A DNA stretch of 64,000 nucleotides from the NCBI RefSeq assembly GCF_003144195.1, contig NW_020290008.1:62001-126000 (forward strand), given 5' to 3'. This document shows, piece by piece, positions 11,451 to 23,700 of this stretch (the stretch's first letter is position 1; every line of letters begins with the position of its first letter). Made by a program: the position numbers and the translations under genes. A model generated the notes under the pieces. It saw only the letters and a list, made by a program, of their open reading frames with translations, ran no database searches and was not told where the DNA came from. The stretch comes from Ceraceosorus guamensis. Its lineage: Eukaryota; Basidiomycota; Exobasidiomycetes; Ceraceosorales; Ceraceosoraceae.

Positions 11451-12044
11451 TCAAGATCTGATAGCTTGAATCTCTCTCTTAGCTTCCTGCAGCATGTCGA
11501 ATCCTTCGGCAGTCAAGTCATCTTGTTCGGTCACGGGTGCGCGTGTCGTGCTTCGTTCCGTCTGCTGAGGTTGCAGCAAGTTCACACTTCCCGTGTCCTC
11601 CTCCTCTTCTTGCTCTCCGAAGCTTCTCAATCTAACATCCATCTCTCTCCTCTTTGCCCTCTGTCTAGCACTCTCCTTCGCAATCTCCCTCTTGGAAATC
11701 CTAATGGCCTCCATTTGAACCTTTTGGATCGTTCCCGCGCACCTCTTTACACAAATCTTTGTCTTCCTTCCCTCGATCTGCGCGATCAGACAAGCCGAAG
11801 CGCAAATCGTTTCGCTACCCAATCTTGCGCACCTCACAATGGCTATGCCAGTTCTGGGATTGAAATACCGGCAGGCTAGCGAACCGCCTAGCGTGCTCGA
11901 ACTTAGGGAACCGAAGTTATCCTCGAGCGATCGACGCAGTGAACGGATTAGACTGCCCCCGTCCAGAGAAGAGGCACTGCTGCTGCTGCTGCCTTCTTCC
12001 AACGAGACGGAAAGCAGAAGCCAGCGATTTTTGAAGCGCACCAT
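11451..12044 (-). CDS. POP5: RNase P/RNase MRP subunit Pop5
   Basis: Protein subunit shared by nuclear RNase P (tRNA 5' processing) and RNase MRP (rRNA processing). Single exon from the ATG at 12044, 197 residues. The start is fixed by the family signature MVRFKNRWLLLSV; the frame is open 51 codons further upstream but those residues are not family-like. Next come a Ser-rich insert, FGSLSSSTLGGSLACRYFNP, then RTGIAIVRCARLGSETICAS, the core strand-helix of the Pop5 RNP fold, and KICVKRCAGTIQKVQ. The C-terminal third is a charged helix (KREIAKESARQRAKRREM) with a run of Glu. Fungal Pop5 is usually 150-200 residues, so length is normal. Divergent from MCD4. Confidence 0.88.
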   Translation of the reverse strand: MVRFKNRWLLLSVSLEEGSSSSSASSLDGGSLIRSLRRSLEDNFGSLSSSTLGGSLACRYFNPRTGIAIVRCARLGSETICASACLIAQIEGRKTKICVKRCAGTIQKVQMEAIRISKREIAKESARQRAKRREMDVRLRSFGEQEEEEDTGSVNLLQPQQTERSTTRAPVTEQDDLTAEGFDMLQEAKREIQAIRS

Positions 12045-12635
12045 CCCTGCCTCTGCTGAGATCGGCGCCGGTGGCTTGTGTTGATCCTGATAGTCGACAA
12101 GAAAGGCGAGCAGGAAAGGAGCGGGAAAGCGTTGCTCGTCTTGAAGATGATGAAGGAAAGACTCATCAGCCTCATCAGCGACTACAGTACCCATCATTCA
12201 CGATTCTGATCCAAATTCTTACTCGCGATTACCGTTGGTGATTCAAGATTAGTTTGGCAGGATTAAGAATTTTGAGCTTTCATCCTCGTTGGTCACGTGT
12301 GCTGCGTTGCCGCCTCGGGGCGCAACTAGCGCACGGACACTCAATCACGAATCAATTAAAGCTAGACGACTAAAATGTGACTCAGACTGCACGGGTCCAT
12401 CATGCAGGATGACTTTTGATCCTTCCTGCTGCTGTGCGCGGGCGGGGTCTTTGCAGGGGCTGGCTGCACGCTCGCTCTCCTCGCACTCACAGACCAGACT
12501 GCTGACTCTGCGCTTCGCTCCAAAGGCATTCATTCTCATCCTTCAGCATACACTCATCACTCGTAACAGCAAGCAGTGGCAGACATCACAGGCGCATTGA
12601 CGAGGGCCTCATTGGCAGATCGGTGAGGGCCAGTC
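12045..12635. other. Divergent promoter region (POP5 / MCD4)
   Basis: 591 bp between starts. Contains ATTCACGATT at 12196-12205, AATCACG at 12343 and a CACGTG at 12294-12299. No gene seen. Confidence 0.5.
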
Positions 12636-15600
12636 ATGCCTGCCAAATCAGCATCAAAGGTAGCAGCAGATGCGCAATCTGCTTCCGTCTCCCAACGGAC
12701 TCGATCCGCAGGCTCATCGTCCTCGCTCAACTTTCTTCTCCTATCTCTCATATTTCACCTCATCTACTCTGCTTCCATCTTTGACATCTACTTTACCTCT
12801 CCCGTCATTCATCCAGATCGACGGTACTCTTTAGCAGACACGTACATCGACGAGCAAGGCGCGTCTTTAGAGCCTTTGCATGCTGCTCAGCTAGCTCGGC
12901 AAGAGACGGCAAACCACACCGCCAAGAGGTTGGTGCTCATTGTGGGCGATGGATTGCGAGCAGACACTGCTTTTGCCAGGCAATCTCTCGATCTGGCTCC
13001 TCTGTGGAAAAGACGAGATGCGCTGGACCTCGAGCGGGAGAAGATTTCGCAAGAAGAAGCGGCGAGGTCGTATGGCTTGGAGTTGAGGCATGAATCGGCG
13101 CAAGGAAAAGAAGCAGAATTCTATGCTGCTCCATATCTGCGCAAAATGGCCCTGGAAAAAGGCTCGTTTGGTGTGAGCCATACCAGAGTACCTACCGAGA
13201 GCAGGCCGGGACACGTCGCGCTGATCGCAGGCATGTACGAGGATGTCAGCGCTGTCACAAAGGGTCAGTCGAGCCGGCCATTTGTCCATCTCGCGACGGT
13301 CACGCTTCATAGTTGGTTGTTCTCGCTAAAATCGATACATCAACCTCTCCGCATCAGGCTGGGCGCAGAACCCGTTGCCCTTCGACTCGCTCTTCAATGC
13401 GTCTGCTCGCACTTATTCCTTCGGGTCACCGGACATCTTGCCCATGTTCGCCAAGGGTGCAGTACCTGGTCGCGTGCTGACAGAGTCTTACGACGAGAGC
13501 GATGAAGATTTCACGCGTGGTGCGTTCGCGTCGCTATCTTCTTCTTGTGTCGGCTCGTGCAGCGAAAACTCAAATAGCGCTCGGCAATCCTTACAGATGC
13601 AACGCACCTTGATATTTGGGTTCTGGATAGGCTCAAGGCGCTGCTCGATCGGGCACGCACCGACAGCACGCTCGATATCGAGCTCCGTCAGCCAGGCGTG
13701 GTATTCTTTTTGCACCTGCTAGGCCCCGATACGACGGGTCATACGTATCGTCCTCAATCGCGCGAATACGTCGGCAACGCGGCAGTGGTAGATGCAGTCA
13801 CCAAGGCCGCTGAGCAGCTACTGTCGGACTTCTTCAATGACGATCAACAGACTGCATTCATCTTCACTGCAGATCACGGCATGAGCAGAAAGGGGAATCA
13901 TGGGGATGGAGAGCCGGACAATACTAGGACGCCCCTCATTGCGTGGGGCAAAGGCATCAATCGTCCACGCCCTCTCAGTGTTGAGCATGTAGAACATCGA
14001 CAACATTTGGAGTGGCGTCATGAACAACGGATCAAAGATACTTATTACCAGAAGTGGGGAGCCATGGATCAGATATGGCGTCAAGATGTAGAGCAGGCCG
14101 ATATCACCCCTCTGATGGTGAGTCAAACTCACACCTGGTCGTACCGAGCCCCTCGATCTGAAGAGCAGCAGCAATCTGGTCACCCTCCTTTAGGCTTCCC
14201 TGTTGGGGCTTCCGATGCCTGCAAATTCCGAGGGCCGATTGCCGCTCTCTTACTTGAATTTCTCTCCAGAGCACGCTGCGCGTGCAGCGTTAGCCAACGC
14301 GCAGGGAGTGCTCGAGATGTACAAGGTCAAGCACTGTGAGCTCAGCTGATACAGTCCTCGGCTCCGTGGTTTGTCATCAAGCTGATTCCCGACCCCTATT
14401 CTTCCCTACCCAAGCTCAAAGAGCAGCGCGGATGCTCAATTACATGCCGTTTCACAAGTTGTTGCCCGAGGCTGACCTTCCTCCAGGAACGAAGAGGGTT
14501 GATCAGATCAGACTGCAAATTCAGGCTGGACGATACGAGCAAGCGATCGAAGACTCTGCAAAACTACTTGAAGATGCGCTTGAAGGAGCTCGATACCTTC
14601 AGACCTACGACTGGCTAATTCTATGCGCCATCATCAGTGCGGGCTACCTGGGCAGCATAGCTCACGGTCTAGCATTCCTGCTCCGCACCTACGTTTTTCG
14701 CAACGATCAGTTGCAACGCACCAGAGGAGGCAGGGGAGGATTAGGGTTCTGGGTGGCTCTACCAGTGCTCATAGCGCTCTGGTCCAAGTTTGCTCTCGAG
14801 CGATCTCCTCCCACGTATTTCTTATATGCCATCTTTCCAGCCCTCTTTTGGGGTAGAGCACTGGACGATCGACACTTGTTCCTCGCCGCTTGGCGCGCAC
14901 TCCACGTTCGATACGCCGCATCCTCTCATCCCACTCTGAGCCTGCTGCGCGGCACGCTTGGAAGAGCATCTTTGGCCATCATTGCGCTTGCGGTCATGGC
15001 GCTAGGATACCTCGTCAGACCTGTTTGGAGCGTCGGCTTTTTGGTCATAGGTTTCTTTTGGCCTGCTCTGGCCATCGATACGAATACGAGGGCTAGACAT
15101 GAAGGTCTACTATTACTTTGGCCACTGCTTTGCACCGTTTGTGCACTCTTCACCCTTGGAGGCTTGGACAAGGAAGAGAGCGTACCTTTTCTGTGAGTCG
15201 CGACGCTAAACGCGGGTTCGATGTGAACAGCACTCTTTGCGGCCTTGCTCATCACGCTTTGCTTCGTCATGTGTAGCGTCGGTAGCGGTGCGCTTTTCTT
15301 CCTGCTCGGTCTCGCGGCGCTCGGCCTCAAGGGACTCTACGGTGTTGGTGCCCCCCACTCGACTTGCGAAAATAGCGGCGGTCCAAAAGTGGGCTCATGC
15401 GCAAACGTGCCGAACACTGGTGACGCGCACGAAGCTCGCTTTTCGCGCGTGATGAGGGTGCAGCTGATCGTGCTGGTCGTCGCAACGGCAGTGACGGCTT
15501 CCTCGTCTTACAGTCTTCAAAGGAAGCAAGGTCTACCACTACCCAACCAAATCATCGCGTGGCTCGTTTTGGTCTTCTCCATCACTTTTCCCCTCACGTA

Positions 15601-16585
15601 CGGCTTTCGAAGCTCGTCCGGTACGACCGCCACGACCGCCATAGAGGCGCAGTCGAGAGGACAGAGTGATCGAGGCAGACAACCAGCGGCGCATCGTTTG
15701 CTCATGATCGTCTTTGCCTTTGCCCCCGTCTTCATCTTGCTCTCCATCCGCGACGAGGCCCTCTTTTTCGCCATTTACGTCGCCACTTTGCTCGTTTGGG
15801 CGCGCATCGAAGGCGCGCTGCAGGAAGAACGCTTCCTGTTGCAAAGGTGCAAAGATGACCTCGCTGCCGCTGATCAGGAGACTACGTCGCAGTCGTCTAC
15901 ATCAGACACACATTGCAGCATCGCTACGGACGAGCCGAGAGCCTTGGCCCTCGAAGATCTGCGCATCGTCATCACCTTCATCTTTTTCCTACACGTTGGC
16001 TTCTTTGGCACCGGTGAGTGATGAGGCAAATGCATACAGGAGGGCGGTGCACGTGCTGCAGTCATGCTGACCTCGGAGGTGTTGCCGTATCGCAATGCAG
16101 GAAACATTGCATCCATCTCATCCTTTTATCTATCACCGGTCTACCGGCTCGTGCCCATCTTCAGTCCCTTCCTGATGGCAGCATTGCTCTTGCTCAAGAT
16201 TCTCGTTCCCTTCGTCCTCTTGGCTGCCATCTTTCACGTCCTGTGTGTCACGCCTCGCTCTGCCGTCTTGGCGCAGGAGCCCATCTCCACAAAGGGCAAG
16301 TTGGTGGAGCCCTCGACGATTCTAGGTCCTCGCTCACCAGGTGGCTTGAACCTTGCCGATCCATACGCCCTCGTACTGGCCGCTTCTTGCGCATTCGAAG
16401 TTTTGGCCATCACCTTCCTCTTTGCGGTGCGCACAGAAGGCTCTTGGTTAGAGATAGGAAGGAGCATCACCCACTTTGTCATGGCCAATCTGCTGCAAGT
16501 CTTTGTGCTGGCCCTAGCCGGCCTAGCTGGCGTCGTTGTGGGCGGTCAAACAAGCGACGGTACGAGCAACTCCTACAAATCTTGA
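12636..16585 (+). CDS. MCD4: GPI ethanolamine phosphate transferase 1 (Mcd4/PIG-N)
   Basis: ER membrane enzyme adding ethanolamine phosphate to the first mannose of the GPI anchor precursor. Predicted exons: 12636-13263, 13358-13519, 13597-14117, 14194-14335, 14415-15192, 15277-16013 and 16101-16585 (1150 residues). TM1 is near residues 31-48 ([19 protein letters not shown]). The luminal alkaline-phosphatase-like domain follows: [15 protein letters not shown] with metal Asp and Thr, [54 protein letters not shown] and [15 protein letters not shown]. The C-terminal half has many membrane helices and the segment [14 protein letters not shown], rebuilt by the last splice. Yeast and human proteins are about 920-930 residues; the excess is mainly in luminal and C-terminal loops. 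The acceptor at 14414 could instead be 12 bp downstream. Confidence 0.92.
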
Positions 16586-16685
16586 CGCCTTTGTCGCGTG
16601 CCAGTAATAAATATGGAGTGCCTTCCAGATGATCAGCACTCGAGGCCGGTGGTGATCGGGAGCTAGCCGCGCGCTTCTCGCGCCT

Positions 16686-18597
16686 CTAAAGCAGAGCTCT
16701 CTTGGCAAAGGCGTGCTCGATGCGGTTCTGTGCTGCGACTACCTGCCCGATCAGAGCTCGGCAGGCTTCGAACAATGCACTAGCCTCGATGCCTACACCC
16801 GAGCAGGTGGCCGATGCAGAGACGATGAAGGGCGCAAAGGTCGGAGCCGGAGGCGTGCGAAGATGAGCTTTCAAATGCCTAATTGATAAATCAGGACAGC
16901 AAAAGAGCGGAAATTTGGCAGTTTGATAAGAGCTCTTTCTAATATCTTCCAACCAAGGATCGATGAACCTCGGCCAACTCACGAGACTGCCAATTTCGAG
17001 CGACGTTGCACCTCCCCAAGAACTGCGGAAAGCTCTTGCAGAGCTTTGGCACACTTTCCAAGCTGCTCTCGCACCTTTGCATCGCTGCCTTCCCTGCCCA
17101 GCCTTCTCGTCTCCTTGAGTTGTGTTCTGCACTCAGCTTCAAGCTCGTCGAGTCCCCTAGCCGCACGCCTAACACCATCTATACTTTGAAACGCCTTTGA
17201 TTTCTCGTGCTGTGCTTTCGATTTGTAGATGGTCCTGTAGAGAACGTTCAATTCGCCGCTCAGCTTGTCGAACGACGGCAAATGAGCGAGATTGGTGAGA
17301 TCGGAACGCGATTGCCCTGGAGCTGATAGAGCTTGCAAAGCGGCCTGAGCTTCTGCATCTCCATCTGCCGCAGCTGCCGTAGCCTGCAACCATCTTGAAA
17401 TGTACTCGGTCCAACCGTCACTGTCAAGCAGGACGACATGGTGAGTCGTTCGTAGCATAACGTAGCACGCGCTCCCCGTGCAGACTTACGCAGTTGAGTT
17501 CTCTGGGACGCGTAGCGTCTCGGTAGAAGCGAATCTGCTCATGATCCATTCGCTGGCTTTTGAGCCGATACCGCTGGGTATCCAGACTTTCCCAGGCTCT
17601 CTCTCCTTGATGATACCGAATTTGAAAGGGCCTTGAGTGGCCGCATAACCAGCTGGGAGAGTCTCTTTGGCACCAGGCTCCCGCATTGGGTCCTCAGACG
17701 TGTCGTAGCCTCCCATGCGAGGGAGTCGCTTTGAGTGACCAGGCAATTGAGGGAAAAAGGATGGATAGTGTTTGCTCCCTTGTACTGGATAAGTCAAGAG
17801 GGACTGCACGAGGTACACTAGCCGCCAGAAGCAAGTTTCCCTCATATCAGCGCTCAGTTCCACCGAAATCTCACCTACCCACAAGGACACTCACAGACGT
17901 CAAATCCAGTATTGGTGCCTACAAACCCATCGAACTAGAGATCCATCGAGGTGCGCAGCTTGGGAGCCTTTAGCATTTCTTGTGGTCGAGCGAAGCGACT
18001 TGCGCTCGTAACTCACTGGACCATGCTCGCGCATATAGTCGCCTACTAGTGAGAGGGTAGCGTCAAGACCAGCCGTGAGCTCCGAGCCACCTTCGCATCT
18101 CGGGGCAAATTGAAAGCTCCAGCATCTCTCGCAACTTTTGCCCGACTTTCTTCCCACAAGCGATTCGACTTCGTCTATGCCTCCTGATTCGTAAGCTTGC
18201 TCGATGGCTCCAGATACCGTTGAAAGATCCGATGTGCCGAGTTCCTGAGAGGCAGCCTTGGAGCGAAGGTGATTGGGTGAGAGCGTGCGGATCAAAGAGT
18301 GCAGACCTGCTGCTCGAGCCCAGACATCGGAGGAGGAGGAGCTTGCAGAACGATCGACCAAGGCTACATGAGGCGCATCAAGAAAGTGAAACTGCCAATT
18401 GCCAGGCAAAGAACTTGTGATCTGTCCGAGTTGAGCTCGGAAAGAGGCCGCGGACTGGATCGAACGACATGCTCAAGGCGATCAGTCTGGATATGATGGG
18501 CAAGCATGATTTGCCATTCGAGACTCACTTGTTCAACACCATGCAAGCACAGCACTTTGATCCAACGACCGCTCGATGGCGCTGCCCAGTCTGACAT
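16686..18597 (-). CDS. FSH1-like alpha/beta-hydrolase fold fused to NEPRO/Rmp1-like tail
   Basis: Six predicted exons: 18597-18529, 18454-18017, 17934-17895, 17817-17490, 17420-16983 and 16878-16686 (501 residues, all phases consistent, introns 69-104 nt). N-terminal part looks like the FSH1 serine hydrolase family: GRWIKVLCLHGVEQ|SAASFR, NWQFHFLDAPHVAL, then SLVGDYMREHGP|FDGFVG. In family members FDGxLGFSQGA carries the nucleophile Ser; here it reads FDGFVGTNTGFDV, so Ser is replaced by Asn. After GPFKFGIIKEREPGKVWIPS the protein enters a helical region, ELNVLYRTIYKSKAQHEKSK, resembling the NEPRO/Rmp1 pattern (YRxxxKxxxQH), and ends APFIVSASATCSGVGIEA with a long helix. Alternatively two genes exist: the intron after exon 4 opens GTAAGT, whose TAA would end the first protein, and an ATG lies at 17458. 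Splice signals favour one gene. Confidence 0.6.
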
Positions 18598-19622
18598 GGC
18601 GGGGAAGAAGCTCGAAGCCGTTTCGCTTTCGGCTTGATCTCGACCGAGCCCTTTGGAGAGGACGGTGGGTGTCAGGGCGACGAGAGTCAGAGGCTGCTTC
18701 TCGTTCGCAGTGTCGGGTCTGACAGCTATTCCACTGCTGCCACTCTGGAGTAGAGAGAGCTAGGTCAATGTGGACATGAGCCGCTATGGGGACTTTGACT
18801 GGTAATCGAGTCCAGCCCCTTCTTCGATTCGGCAAATTCAGGTCCAGGTCCATGTGGGGAAAAGATATGTTCATCTCAGAACACGTGACTGTTGAGCACA
18901 CTCACGTGCCCCAATAGCTCGGCCTCCACTTTCTTCAATCATACATACGCGCTGTGGACAGCGTACACTGACGCAGCGCCTAGCCCTGCCTGACAGCCCA
19001 GTCGCGCCTCATCACCGCGCTCATATTCGGGCTGCGCGTGTGCTCTTCCAAAACTTGAAATTCATCAGCAGCAGCGGCATATATGCAAGATCACGAATTT
19101 TGAGGGCGTGTGGCTTGTTTGCGTCCGACCTGAAACCGGCTTCTGCCAGCCGAGACGCGGCCAAGGCGGGGGCGGTCTCACGTTGGGAAGGAGGGACGAC
19201 GGACCCCTTACCCCTTGCCACTTACTTACCTCTTTCTCTAAATCTGGCCTTCATTTACGATCGAGCTGGGTTCACGCATGCTGGAGAGGGCCAGCAAGTG
19301 AGGTCGAGAGCTGGAGCCCTAATGTGCTGCGTGATCGGATCGGTGTGACTTTCCTGACTTTTGGCCGTCGCTGGTGCAAACTTCCACACCGCTCACAGAC
19401 GCACAACTCACATACAGGCGACGCACACACATGTTTGAGCAGCGCATCGAGTGGTTTCCCTGCTTGGTCATGCAATTCTGAGCGCCAGGGCTGGCTCTCC
19501 GCTTTTCGTCCTACTACCATTCCTGCTGACCCCCTCTACCGAGCACGTAACTACGTTACCACTTCCCACCCCTCACGTCGACATCGTTCAACCGCACTCG
19601 CACTCCAAAAGTATCTCTCAAG
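18598..19622. other. Divergent intergenic region (hydrolase-like / ankyrin)
   Basis: About 1 kb. Two CACGTG hexamers at 18882 and 18903. An open frame on the minus strand at 18533-18901 overlaps the start of the hydrolase-like gene and has no family features. The region just before 19622 is C-rich, as in many fungal promoters. No gene seen. Confidence 0.45.
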
Positions 19623-20568
19623 ATGTCGCCAGTGCCGGTACCCGTTCCAGACCCGGAAGCTCAGGCGACAGCCAGTGCTGCTCAAACCGCGGCTGCGACC
19701 GACGGCAATGCTGCAGAGGCCATCACCGGTCAAGCTGCTGGTGGTGATCAGACACCTGCTAATGCTGCTCCTGCTACCGCCGGACTACCATCTTCCACAT
19801 TGGACTTTGCTGCGAAGGTGAGTGGACACGAGCTCCGGTCTGGATGGTGGGCCCAAGACGATGGATCGGCATCGCGTTCTGCGGCAGTTGATCTAGCAGC
19901 ACGACTGCGCAAGCCCTCTGCAAAGCATTCATCCGCTTCCTTCCGTCTTTGGAAAAAGCCAAGGGGCCCGATGCTTGGAGTTCAGCTCTCACACCATTTT
20001 GCAACCCCCTTTCTTGATCTTTCCCTTCCGCACCGCTACGTGACACCCAGTCTCGATTTCAGTCGGACCTTTCGCTGATCGCCCCACCTCGCGCGACTTT
20101 GCCCGCCTCTGCCGTGCTCAGATGTTCACCCTGGCGCGCGAGGGCAACACGGATCTCCTGGCCTACATCGATGCCGGTCTTCCCAGCAACCTGACCAACA
20201 ATCGAGGGGACACGTTGCTCATGCTAGCCTCTTATCATGGTCATCCATCCCTCGTCGAGCAACTTTTGCAAAGGAGCGCGGATCCTAATCAGCTCAACGG
20301 AAAGGGCCAGAGCTGCGTAGCGGGTGCCGTCTTCAAAGGTCACGATCAGGTCATCAAGATCCTTGTGGAAGGTGGAGCCGATCCCCTCGCTGGTGCGCCC
20401 ACTGCCGATGATACTGCCAAAATGTTTCACAAGTGGGAAGGCGAAGAGGGATATCAAACACTGTTCGAGGGAGCTAGCGGTAGGGGCAAGGGCGCGCGGG
20501 AGGCAGCGCCCCCAGTCGAGGATCGTGAAGAGGCTCAAAGGATACCGGGCAGCGGTGTAGCAGCGTAA
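19623..20568 (+). CDS. Ankyrin-repeat protein
   Basis: Small soluble protein, predicted exons 19623-19817 and 20122-20568 (213 residues). The first exon is a low-complexity Ala/Thr/Pro/Gln stretch; the second opens at MFTLAREGNTDLLAYIDAGL and contains about three ankyrin units: NRGDTLLMLASYHGHPSLVE, then NGKGQSCVAGAVFKGHDQVI and a final half repeat ending GGADPLAGAPTADDTAKMF. It resembles single-domain fungal ankyrin proteins of unknown role. The 304-nt intron is long for this window and ends TGCTCAG|ATG; another coding piece inside it cannot be excluded. The acidic C-terminus (PPVEDREEAQR) is typical. Partner binding is inferred from the fold only. Confidence 0.8.
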
Positions 20569-20711
20569 TTAACGCACGTCACCTGTTATTCGTCTCTTTT
20601 GACGCTCAATGTTTCGGATCCGTAAAGACGCAATCATCGGGCCTCTCGACGTTTGGGGCCAAGCATGGCTGTGACCGCATCTATTTGCACTGCCGACACA
20701 GCACTATACTG

Positions 20712-23700
20712 TCATCTCCCCTCCGGCGCAGATTCCACGTTCTCGGCGTAGGGAGGCGCGGACACGATCTCTCCAGGACTTCCGGCTTTCCATTGTTGCA
20801 TCCACAATTGCAGATCCGCTTTCAGCTCTTTCATCTTGAGGGGCTTCGTGTACCCTAGATTGATTCAGATTTTAGAATGCAAAAGCATGGATTAGTCCAT
20901 CGGTCGTGACTCGGTCCTGGCGTCTCTTGCTCCAACTTACAGGCGTCCATTCCGCATTCCTCCAATCCGCGTTGCTTTGAGTACTCGTCGCCGAGCGCAG
21001 TCACTGCCACAATTCTCCTCTTGTGCAGCCTGAGGTCTGGATCGTTCGCTTCCATATCCCTCATTTTCTTTGCCGCTTCCCAGCCGTCCATGCGGGGCAT
21101 GTTGATATCCAGCAAAGTGACCGCGGGCGCATGCTCTCGGAATTGCTCGACAGCTTCCATCCCATCTGCAGCGGTGCAGAATCGAATATGGGCTTGGCGG
21201 AGCATCTGTGTCAAGATGCGCAGATTGAGCGGATTGTCTTCCGCGACCAGACACATGAAAGGCTGCGCGGTGGATGTCGAAAGAATGGATCCCCTATCTG
21301 ACCTGGCTACGCCCGTGTCGTTGGGTGAGGTGGATGCAATCGACTTGCTGTCACCCGGCGCTGCTCGAGGCGCAAGCATAGCGGGAACAGGCACCGGCGC
21401 CCTGAGCACTTCGTCCACCGTCTCGGGCGAGAAAATCAGATCCTTGGTGCGGGAGATTGTTGAACTGGTATTGATCGCAGGCCTGCTCGATTCGCCTTGG
21501 TCTGACACCAACGTCGTGGCAGTAGGAGCCGCTATCTCGGAGATGCTGCGTTCGAGAGCAGCCTGTCTCCGGCCCAAATCCTCATTGGACAACCGACCTT
21601 CGCCGTGGGCCCTAATATGATCCTGCGAGATTGATCTCACTGCTCTGGCTAATTCCAAATTCGGCTTGCTTTCCACAAGGTCAAGCAGTCTTGAAAAGCT
21701 GGAAGGTCCGAAAGGTTTCCGGGTCACAAATGTGGGCAGGATGCCCGACTTTTTGAGACACGCAAACTCGATTCCCGCCGATTCGTGCGCTTGCAGCACT
21801 CCGATTCTGACTCCGGGCTTTGCGTGGGAAAGAATCGCATCGATGCCTCCTTCCGTGTCGTAGCAGACCTCTTCGGATCGAAATTTCATCATTCAGCTCA
21901 GAGTCCCAAGTCTACACTTGTCTCGCAGCACTCACCCTCAGGCAAGAGCAAATAGTCGCACTCTTCCAGCTGCGTTGAAGTGTACAGATTACCAAATGCT
22001 TTGAGAGAAGTGGCAGAGTCAAGCATCAGCTAGTCGATTTGATGAAGCTACCGACGCGTCTCGTGCACTCACTTGCAAGTTGACCCGATATCGCACCCGC
22101 AAGCCTCGTCAATCCCACTCCTTCGAAGCCATGGAGGTAGACGAGCTGTGAAGGACTCGAGGAAAGCCCTCGATTGGCCATCGGCAAGGGAAGATCCTCG
22201 ACAGGGATAATGACCGCAATCACTGTGCCTCTGCCCTTATCACTAGATACCTGCATACTGCCACCCTTTGGGTCGCAGGGATTACACTCGGGCGGTCAGC
22301 CTGATGCTCATGGCAGCTCGCGGATATCTAGCACGTACCAGACGTCTGACGATTGAGGAGCATAAAGCCATGCTGAGCCCCGCTCCGCTCTTAAATACAT
22401 CAGCCTTGGCGAAGGGTTGGAACAGAGATTCTGAGATAAAGTCTGAGCACGAAGCAGACGTGAGCACGAAGAGACCGCGACTTTCGTTGAGTCTACGCAA
22501 CTCACCTTCCGTCATACCATCACCATTATCCTCTACCGATATCTGAATAAACTTTTGCCCGTCCGGTCCTTCCGCAGGGTATGATGACAGACTGACTTCG
22601 ACAAAACCATCGCGTCGAGTGAATCGGAGGCCATTCTGTGAAAGCGATTTCAAAAATCAGACTTCTTGGGGCCTATTGCTTTGAAGGCCTGTATACTCAC
22701 AGAGATGAGCTTTGCGCACACACGCTTGAGCGCTGAAGGCGACACTAGCGACTTCCACCCGCGCAGATTAGTATCAATCTCTGCAGCCTCAAAGATTCGT
22801 GCCGGTCAGAGCCGTGATTGCTGGAGTCAGAGTACATGCTCAACTTACGCAGAATCAGCTCCGGTGGAGGAGGCAACCTAGCATCCACACCTTGTTCTGT
22901 CCTGATCTCGTTCACCTGCGCATTCCACATATCCGTAGCCACATCATCCAACAGCTGACCCAGGTCTACCGGCTCGTCCGCCTGTGCTAAGCAAAGAATC
23001 TCGGACGTGCGCGCTGCCATTGTCTCGGTAGCGAAGTCTGCAAAATCGTCCAGGATGCCCACCACTCGTCTATGCAGGGTTGTGACCGAGTCGAATTTTG
23101 GGCCTAGCAAGCTTGCGCTGCTTGTATCCGGGACCGGACTGGCAGACGCCTCAACATCTGCTCGTATGGATTCGATCAGCGCAAGCTGTTAAAAGTTGCG
23201 GGAGCACGGAGGCAGATTTGATGATGAGCCCGGGGATTTGTCCACAAAGGAGCGGCGAGAGACGCTGCTCACCATGCCTGTGCGGAGAAGCATGGGCTTA
23301 CAGGAGTGAGCTTCCACATGTATGTCGCCTTCTGGCTCGAACGCATTGATGCTCACCATGGAGTGGAGTCCTCAACTCGTGCTGCACTGTTTGTATCTGG
23401 AGGAGAACAAGATTCTCAATCAATCTTGCTTGTATCGGAGGTGTTCAGAGAGCCGTGCAGTAGCGTGTGGCTGACGTACCAATTCGATGAGAGCCTTGTC
23501 GACGCCTTCCTTGGGTGTATGCGGATTCGACTGCCTGCCACTTCCATCCGAATCCATGCCTAGGCTCGATAAAGGCGGCCCATCGGCCATGGATGGTGGC
23601 CTTGAGCGATTGTGAATCTGGTCACCATCGACGTGGTATACTGGTTCTAACCTGTCAAGAGCCTCGCTAGAGGGTCCAGGAAGGTCTTTCATCTCCTCTC

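Noticed and set aside
18533-18901. 122-codon minus-strand frame upstream of the hydrolase-like gene as an N-terminal extension
   Set aside because: It is in a different frame from exon 1, carries no motif, and the FSH-type start MSDWAAPSSGRWIKVLCLHG is already complete.
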